Assembly (NCBI GenBank): GCA_029448655.1
Contig: JACCLO010000011.1
Coordinates: 2,790,001-2,854,000 of the forward strand
Source: Wolfiporia cocos
Lineage: Eukaryota > Basidiomycota > Agaricomycetes > Polyporales > Phaeolaceae
Reading direction: 5' to 3'
DNA: 64,000 nucleotides
Below are positions 56,928-64,000 of this stretch, in pieces (positions within the stretch are counted from its first letter, which is position 1; each line of letters begins with the position of its first letter). The notes beneath the pieces are model-generated. The model made no database searches. It was not told the origin of the DNA and worked only from the letters and a program-made list of their open reading frames with translations. Made by a program: the position numbers and the translations under genes.

Positions 56928-58423
56928 TTAGTAAGTCGCCGCGAGTCGGTGCACAATGTATTGACCAGCCTGCGCGAAGGCTCAGTTGGAGAGTAACGAA
57001 GGGCCGCGGTAGTTCACTTACTGAGATCGGCTCGTATTTCTTGGGCTTCTCGTCAGAGTATGTTCCCGGTAAACAGTCCACGACTTGCGACCAGTCCTAA
57101 GGATGTACTTCAACAATTCATGTCGTATTTAGACGCGAATTAGCCCTTACTGCGGCACAGAACTGTACAAGACCAGCGTCAGATTAAAGTGGGCTTGGGT
57201 AGAAATAGAAGCACACACGTATGGGATCGAGTATCGTTCGGGCGTCATGTCCTCCGAGCTGAGTCCTGGTGGCGCACGGACGCGGTGGATTGTGCTCTTC
57301 ATCGTGTCGTTTGACCCTAGTCGAGTGTCAAATGTCATCATTCGTATGCAGCTTATAATGGGGTTTAGCAGACATCTCATGAGGAAATCACCGGCATTGA
57401 CGACGATGGCACCCTCGACTGGGGTGGCGCTCTGCACGCAAAGGATCATGGTGAATGCTTGCTGCATATCGACCAGGACCATTGTGCCACCTTAAACTCC
57501 CCCGGCTTATGGGGATCCTCGACCTCCAATCCACCGGCATTGTCTTGCATGAGGAGTGTCATACTGCCAAAGTCAGAGTGAGCTCCAATTCGCGCTATCT
57601 CGTTTCGCTCTATCTGCTTAACAGGTACGCTGAGTTCATGAGTATGTCAGCAATGTTAACCGCCTCATGTGGAATCTGTACCTCGGGTAATGGAGCAAGC
57701 GCAGCTGATTATTCGCTGTTGCATGGTACTTGACGAGGTAGTCTTCGTCAAGATGGAGTCCTAGAGCTAACGCTCTCAGAATATTCAGCTCAATCTGATA
57801 ACAGCTCTGATGTAAACGCAATTCAGCTCGCATGACGCTCATTCGTTCACGGCGGGCATACCCAGTAGAACTCGAGGCAAGCCTTTTTGAAACCAGGCAG
57901 CACTTCATCTGGGAGCCAGATATTGGGCATATGTTCGTCGTCCTCTCGACCGCATTCAAAGGTCTCCTTCGCATCCGGAGCTTTGGCGCGTATCTTTGCC
58001 AGTTCTTCCGTATCATAGACATGCTGAGACACCTTCTCCATCCCCGGAGCAGAATAGCCTGTTTTTGGACCGGTAGGACATTGGTTATATGAACAGCCAT
58101 TGCACATACCTCGATGATGAGACCCATACGGCGGGTGAGGGGCCAGCATCTTAGTCTCTGTAGGTTGCGCGAAGAACTTCTTAGTCTATACAGTAACTAG
58201 TTAGTTGCAACCAATAGTAGCGGCCAGGGATTAGTTGCACCCATTCAAACATTGTGTCAATCTTCCCCTGTGGCAGGCCATGATTCACGAGATATACGAA
58301 GCCAACACTCTTAAAGGTCTCGACGACAGCATCAGCGACTTCCTGCTTGCCCGAGCCATCACGGAATGCCTGGAAATCGACAATCGGAATGCCGTGGACA
58401 TTTCCAAGCTTAACGCTAGCCAT
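56928..58423 (-). CDS. 2-oxoglutarate/Fe(II) oxygenase, isopenicillin-N-synthase-like
   Basis: Minus-strand exons 58423-58241, 58185-58110, 58058-57862, 57806-57682, 57629-57491, 57431-57374, 57316-57219, 57162-57151, 57096-57022, 56969-56928 give 334 residues. The N-terminal DIOX_N part shows GIPIVDFQAFRDGSG, ETFKSVGFVYLVNHGLP and ETKMLAPHPPYGSHHRGYSA. The jelly-roll core has RIGAHSDFGSMTLLMQD (metal H and D), VEGAIVVNAGDFLMRW, STIHRVRAPPG (metal H) and RYSIPY (2-oxoglutarate Arg and Ser). Exon 8 is only 12 nt (FCAA). The C-terminus is GQYIVHRLAATY. The substrate is unknown; relatives include flavone/GA oxidase-like and secondary-metabolite enzymes. Divergent with tubulin cofactor D. Confidence 0.9.
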
Positions 58424-58864
58424 GTCGAAGTGCTTTAAGAGTTGGAAGAGGTCGGCGCCCGCCAGAGGTATGAGGGAAAGCACAAACGAAGAAGATTGGG
58501 CTCGATGCAGATAGGAGGACGCAGAGGCTGATAACACAGAGTACTAGAACCTATATATCGGACTCTGCCCGGTATCTTCCCATTCAATGGGATAATCGCA
58601 TTGCCAGCGTCCGGATTTCTCCCCCTTGAGCGTGTAAACCCCACCCAGACATGTGCGCATAGTGGCTGGCGGTAGCTCCGAGTCGGACTCGAGCGCGAAT
58701 GTTACGTCCCGGGCCAAACGCGTGACGTCACAGCGCGTTTTGACGCGACAGCAGACGCCCATAGATTCACTCGCCGATCTCATCGCATCGTGCTTAGTCG
58801 ATGACTGCGTAATCCGACGCTGCTGCAGTGCCGAATCGCACCGCTCTTGACCGCATACAATCAA
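58424..58864. promoter_or_regulatory. Divergent promoter with a CRE-type palindrome
   Basis: The 441-bp spacer between the 2OG oxygenase and cofactor D starts contains TGACGTCA (58723-58730) overlapped by ACGCGT (58718-58723). TGACGTCA is the ATF/CREB half-site palindrome. Regulation of either gene by such a factor is only suggested. Confidence 0.45.
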
Positions 58865-61800
58865 ATGGAGGAGGAAACGTCGGAGGGCAGACTACTTGCC
58901 ACTTTCGAGGAGTACCAACAATTCACTGAGGCCCAGCGCGAGTTCTTGTCGCTCGACCTCGATGTTGAGCCAACTCCCGAAGAGGACAGACGAGAGGGTC
59001 TGTTGCTTCGAAGGCTGTCCAATATTGTGCGTGGAACGGTCACTATGGCGACCTATTACATTCAACTGTCTCATCCAGCTGGATGAGTATCAAGAACAAT
59101 CCTATCTCTTAGATCCATTCCTCGAAGAGCTTGTCACGCCTGTGGTGCTCACACTCAAAGGGCATGCCAAACGGCTGGTATCTGGAGCACGTCCGACAAA
59201 CGCCAACGCACGCGTTGGCAAGGTCGCGTTGCTGTTGTATAGCTTTGTCAAGTTTCGGGGCTATAAATCAATCAGTCTGTCATAGTCTCTTGTATGACGC
59301 GACTACGATTTACCAACGATATACAGCCAGATTCTTTCCTCACGAGGTTTCCGACCTCTCGATTGCACTAGACTACATGTTATCACCGGAGAGCCCGGTG
59401 CATAAACCACCTTGCTGGGCGCTGAGATATGTCGTTCTGCTGTGGCTTTCCCTTATTTGCATGATACCATTTGATCTCGATCAGTTCGACGAGCGTGACA
59501 GTGTTGGGGAGACTGCCGCGAAGCTGGAGTCGCTAGGCAAGGTATATCTCAGCAAAGCTGGCCTAGAAAAAGAGGGAGCTGCGATTTTGCTGTCACGATT
59601 GTACACCAGGTAGATTCTCTAACTAATGCTCGTAACATCCGCTTATCTGCGCAGAAAAGACACGAGTGACAGATTGAACTCTTTTCTGGAATGGTCCATT
59701 GCCACCTCTAAAGAACCCATGGATCCGTTTCCAGTGAGTGGTTAATTCTCCTGAGAACCTCAATTTGACTACGACGAGTCATCAAGACGATAGGATCGCT
59801 GCAAGTCCTAGGCGAGCTGGTCAAGTCTGGCCCCGTAGAGCAGGTGAGGTCGCATATGGCGACACTGCTCGAGGTTGCGGATACCGTGCAGAACAAGCAA
59901 TCGTTCATGAGTAACACTTTGATCCGTAAATTACGGACAAAACTCATATCGCGCGTTATACTCCGCCTCCTACCTGCAAATACGGGCAAAGCACGTAGCA
60001 GGGGTGCGTTATGTACCCGCTGCTATCATACACTTTGATGAACCCCTTGACATAGGACGTGCATTGGCGCCAGAGTCTCTTGTACAAGACGATGAAGAGA
60101 CTGCCTCCATTCAAGACGACTATGATGTCCCCGAGGAAGTTGAGATGATTCTCGACGAGCTGTTTAAGGCGTTGCAAGACAAGGTATTTGTCTGGAAGAC
60201 AGTGTCATACCCGAGATCAAACATTTGGTTCGCCAGGATACGATCGTTCGCTGGTCTGCCGCCAAGGGCATCGCGCGCATTTCAGAGCGTCTTCCCAGCG
60301 GTTTCACCGAACAGGTGCTTGAAACAATCATTGGCCTGTTCTCAATACATTCTATTGCAGCTGCCAGTGTCTATGACATGCCTACCATCGCCGAGAGCAC
60401 CTGGCATGGTGCGTGTCTGGCGTGCGCAGAAATAGCGCGAAGAGGCCTCGTAGCCGATGACAAGCTCCCTGAGCTCATCGATTGGCTGAGTAAAGTCAGT
60501 AAAGACCCGATGTTCAGCTGAGAATACTTGGTTGACCCATAGTTAGGCTCTTTACTTCGATATTCGCAAAGGCGCGCATTCCATTGGGTCCAATGTCCGT
60601 GACGCCGCCTCTTATGTTTTATGGTCCCTTGCTCGGGCGCAACGGGTGTCTGTACTTGCTCCCCATGCTGAGAAACTCTCGCGCCAGCTCGTCACGGTCT
60701 CCATATTTGACCGAGAGATCCAGATTAGACGCGCTGCTAGTGCCACTTTTCAGGAGTACGTCGGTCGGACAGTGAGCGCACATAACGTTGCTCTTGACAA
60801 GCGGCTAGCTGACTACAGTACAGAATCTGTTTGCTCATGGTATTGATGTCTTGCAGAAGACCGATTTCTATGCGGTCGGAATCCGCCGACATGCATTTTT
60901 GGTTGCTGCACCGGAGGTGGCAGAGTAAGTGTCGAATCAAAATCAATACAGCGATGTTTATAAACCCCTCGCAGACACGATGATTATCGTGATTTCTTGA
61001 TCAGCCACCTTCTGAATGTGACATTGCGCCATTGGGACCCGTCGATGCGGCAGCTTGGGTCACAGTCTCTTCGCGCAATCTGTCAGCTTGATCTACGCAT
61101 ACTAGCACCGAGTGCTGCACGTAGGACGGTTAGCAATGTTATCTCTATGTACCAGGAATCAACAGCTGATTTTTATACGGACCAGTCGGTCTTCCTCAAG
61201 GGGCCGGATACAGCCGACATTCATGGAGCGTTGCTTGCTCTGACCGAGTTGGCCGCAGCGTTCCGTGATTCAGCAGAGAACTTTGAACAGGAACGCCGTA
61301 AGGTAAGCTCTTTCGGCTAATACTTGATCTATATGATATTAACAATTATCAGATATTCTCTTACCTGGCGGACGTCCCCATGCATGTCGTAGAATCACCG
61401 AGATACGAGCTGGTCACTGCCTCAGCATGTCTCATGATCGCCAGTAGCATTTCCGTGGAGGAGACAAATCCTTCGCAGACCTCCGTGCCTCACTGGCGGA
61501 AAATTGTAGACATTGGCTTGAAGAGCAGAAGCACTATCGTACAGGAGGCTGCTGTAACAGCACTGGCTGCCGTCAGCCAACTCGTTGATTGCTCGGCCAT
61601 TGTAGAGAGGCAAGTCTCTAGACCTTACGCCCTTGCATGAGAACGGAATGAATGATGACGACCCTTGCAGGCTCATTCGCGAGTTCTCAGTGGGCTCGCC
61701 TCAGATGCAGCAGAGTTCATGCAGGGTTCTAGGTGTGCTCGCATATGATGCACATCCGCATGGACTGCAATCGGCGGTGAAATGCCTCTTGACTTCCGTC

Positions 61801-63391
61801 GACGGCTCCGTGAGTCCTCTGATGCAAGTTGTGAAATCTCTTCGTGCTCATAGGCTCTCAGAGCTCGGAGAAGGTACTGACTGTAGAAGCCAGACGCAAC
61901 GCGTATGCGTCTTTGCCTCAAATTCTCACTAACGTATCCCCGCGGCTGTATGAGCGTATGAAAATGACGGCAGAGACAGTAGCTTCGATACTCACGGACC
62001 CTGTATAGATCTCACTCCTCAAAACGTGTGCGCAATGATCGACGCTTTGCAAGAGGGATTATGCGATTACACGACGGACGAGCGCGGAGACGTTGGGTCA
62101 TGGATTCGTGTCACTTGCGTAAAGGGCCTAGCGTCCTTCGCTGAGACTCTATTCGCAGTCTCGGGCCAATTACCCAATTTTGCGGAATATTTCCCTCCAT
62201 CAAAGTATCACGATGCAATTGGGGGGATTCTAAAGCAGGGTGTAGAGAGGCTGGATAACGTCAGACAACAGACCGGAGAATGCTTTCTCCGGCTTTTGGC
62301 CCTTCCACTTCCGGCGGTGGCCGACGCTGGAGCGTGGCGGATATGCGGCGATGATAAAATGAAAGGGCTGTTTCTCAGGTGAGATGCCTTGGCTATTGAG
62401 ACGTGCTTTAGGTCAATATTTCGTACAGTGAGACGGTCGGATGGAATGAGGGCGAGAAGCTATTCCCGAAAGCAGTCAGACTGCTGGATATTCAGAGATA
62501 CCGAGAGCAGGTACTAGGGGGCCTAGTGCTCAGCGCGAGTACGAAGACCGATAGCACGGTACGTAACTCGCTGCATTCGCGTGTAGACACCCCCCTGATT
62601 AGCTTGGTGAAGCAACGCCCAGTGACAGCGGGTCTCATCGCGTACGCGCGCACATTACCTGCAACTCCGCCTGGGACTGGCTACAGCCTACATGGGCTTG
62701 CGCAAGATCTCCTAGCACAAGCGCACCGCAACGTAACCTCGAACAATATAGTAGTCCCTGTGCTGCAAATGTTCAACATACTGCTGGAAGCGGACGTTTT
62801 TGAATCATTACCGGGGGATCCCGTAGGGCTGCAAAGGTGCATAGCTCCATAGAGGGACATGTTGTGTTTGCATGCTGATGACGCGGGATCTTGAAAAGTC
62901 TGCGCTCGCTGTTATCCCTTGTGACGAGGAATATCAGTCGATTGAAGAATCACCAGCGCATCATAATGTCTATGCGAATGTAGGTCAGCTCCTCTTATCA
63001 TTGCAAGTTCCACTTATATTGCTGTAGAGTCGTCTATTTGCTGCCCATGGCCCAATTGCGAAAAGAATGCCTTGCGCAGTTGACCAGCTTCCTCACCCAC
63101 CAATATCCCAAGGTGCATAGAACACAATATCCATTCAACACATCTCGCTGACAACCTGCACAGGTGCGGTCCGACACGGCAGAGCATCTGTACCTCATAC
63201 TGCAAAGCAAAGACCTGGGTTTCGAGACAGATGGCGCGGAGGACATTCTGCTCGAGACAGAGTGGCGAGTCCAATCCAGCAGTGACATTTCGGCCAGGAT
63301 GCTGACTTGACCGTCTAGGTCCTCAAATGATATGGAAACAGTGCTCGAAGCTGCGCAGCGATGCGTCCAGTTAATCTCTGTAGAGAGTTGA
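58865..63391 (+). CDS. Tubulin-folding cofactor D
   Basis: Twenty exons: 58865-59026, 59079-59274, 59327-59609, 59655-59733, 59787-60003, 60056-60183, 60237-60494, 60547-60771, 60824-60924, 60975-61302, 61353-61609, 61671-61809, 61862-61955, 62009-62378, 62429-62558, 62613-62836, 62899-62979, 63028-63112, 63164-63264, 63319-63391; 1176 residues, the usual TBCD length. The HEAT-repeat order follows the family: LLYSFVKFRGYKSI then TRFFPHEVSDL, DTIVRWSAAKGIARISERLP, STWHGACLACAEIARRGLV, DAASYVLWSLARAQ, HGIDVLQKTDFYAVGIRRHA and LLDIQRYREQVLGGLVLSAS. Cofactor D binds beta-tubulin and, with C and E, forms the tubulin heterodimer. Two introns are GC-AG (61610-61670 and 63265-63318). The intron between exons 15 and 16 was chosen to preserve frame. 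Confidence 0.93.
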
Positions 63392-63619
63392 CGTATGCTT
63401 TACTGTGCTACTTAATTCGTGAACCAACCCGAACTGGAAATTAAGCTTGAGCCTGAATTCGACGTAGTGGTTTGGAGCACCTACCCAATGTAAGCGTGGG
63501 AATGAGTTGATGAGATCTGATCCAATTGCGTCAGGCGCTCGGGAGGCGTTACGCTACTGAACAGTCCGGAGTTGCTCTATACCACTTGCTGCTCTAACAC
63601 GCACCAAACGGCTGTCAGG

Positions 63620-64000
63620 ATGGTTGCAGACCCACGGATAAGTGACAGGGAGCTTGCAGCCATCAACGCTGCAGCCGTGACGCGCGAATACACGGTTCAG
63701 CCCCACTTGGGTGAGAAATCCAGCCCGATATGCACACGGGGAAGTGCTGAGGCTTGTGTTCAGACTACCGGACGGTTTCGGCCATTAACGGGTGTGTAAC
63801 GGGATCACAGCGCATGTTGAGCGTCACTGACGCGACGGCAGCCCACTGGTCGTGTTGGATAACGTCAAGGTAAGTTGCCTCAAGTAACGTGCAAGTCTGC
63901 CAGGCCCTCACGAGTTCGCTAGTTCCCCTCGTATAACGAGATTGTGCAGCTAACCCTTCCAGATGGAACGAAACGCGGAGGACAGGTGCTGGAAGTCCAG
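63620..64000 (+). CDS. VMA2: V-type ATPase subunit B, 5' part (runs off the window)
   Basis: Exons 63620-63710, 63764-63791, 63842-63869 and 63923 onward give the N-terminus: MVADPRISDRELAAINAAAV, TREYTVQPHLDYRTVSAING, PLVVLDNVKFPSYNEIVQLT, then LPDGTKRGGQVLEVQ. This is the canonical start of the V1 subunit B, which sits in the catalytic hexamer and binds nucleotide non-catalytically. The frame is kept across two 28-nt exons. The gene continues beyond the window, so the rest cannot be judged. It lies 228 bp downstream of cofactor D on the same strand. Confidence 0.95.

Noticed and set aside
1..64000. tRNA or rRNA genes, CRISPR arrays
   Set aside because: I searched by eye for B-box-like GGTTCGAATCC and for repeat-spacer arrays and found no convincing case.

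Overview
The window is nuclear DNA of a filamentous basidiomycete, most likely an Agaricomycete (mushroom or polypore). The evidence is dense short introns (mostly 45-65 nt), a two-exon pyridoxamine oxidase, a many-exon Zn2Cys6 regulator of basidiomycete type, a secreted GH71 alpha-1,3-glucanase, an alternative oxidase and a long BTB-domain gene, and no operons or bacterial signals. Gene models were built by hand from the six frames: I joined exons only where GT-AG (rarely GC-AG) borders keep the frame and restore a recognisable protein. No search tool was run, so family names rest on recognised motifs.

Layout. 1-2.3 kb: nothing supported. 2.3-6.7 kb: pyridoxamine 5'-phosphate oxidase (+) convergent with a 15-exon Zn2Cys6 transcription factor (-). 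7.1-20 kb: a run rich in mitochondrial genes, namely a small one-helix protein, alternative oxidase, mitoribosomal uS12m and uL29m, the SDH assembly factor SDHAF1/Sdh6 and the complex I assembly factor NDUFAF6, interleaved with a Spo71-like PH protein and the SMC5/6 SUMO ligase Nse2. 20-26 kb: an uncharacterised F-box-like protein and a cytosine-deaminase-like amidohydrolase. 26.5-28.5 kb: GH71 glucanase (-). 28.5-37 kb: gene-poor, holding an intact BTB protein, a RING protein and a HAD hydrolase. 37-40 kb: a membrane-anchored uncharacterised protein. 40.0-40.8 kb: a non-autonomous Mutator-like inverted-repeat element with a 9-bp target duplication. 41-49 kb: NudCD1-like CS-domain protein, Ptc2/3-type PP2C phosphatase, and a long disordered single-exon protein. 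51.5-54.2 kb: two tandem paralogues with a MYND/HIT-like zinc module. 54.5-64 kb: Bud22, a 2OG-Fe(II) oxygenase, tubulin cofactor D, and the 5' part of V-ATPase subunit B running off the end.

Most genes are single-copy housekeeping functions. The more unusual material is the element at 40 kb (each arm of which carries its own hairpin, with stems that differ but still pair), the tandem zinc-module genes, the concentration of respiratory and mitoribosomal genes, four GC-AG introns, several micro-exons of 10-27 nt, and three or four conserved-looking proteins that I cannot assign to any known function.
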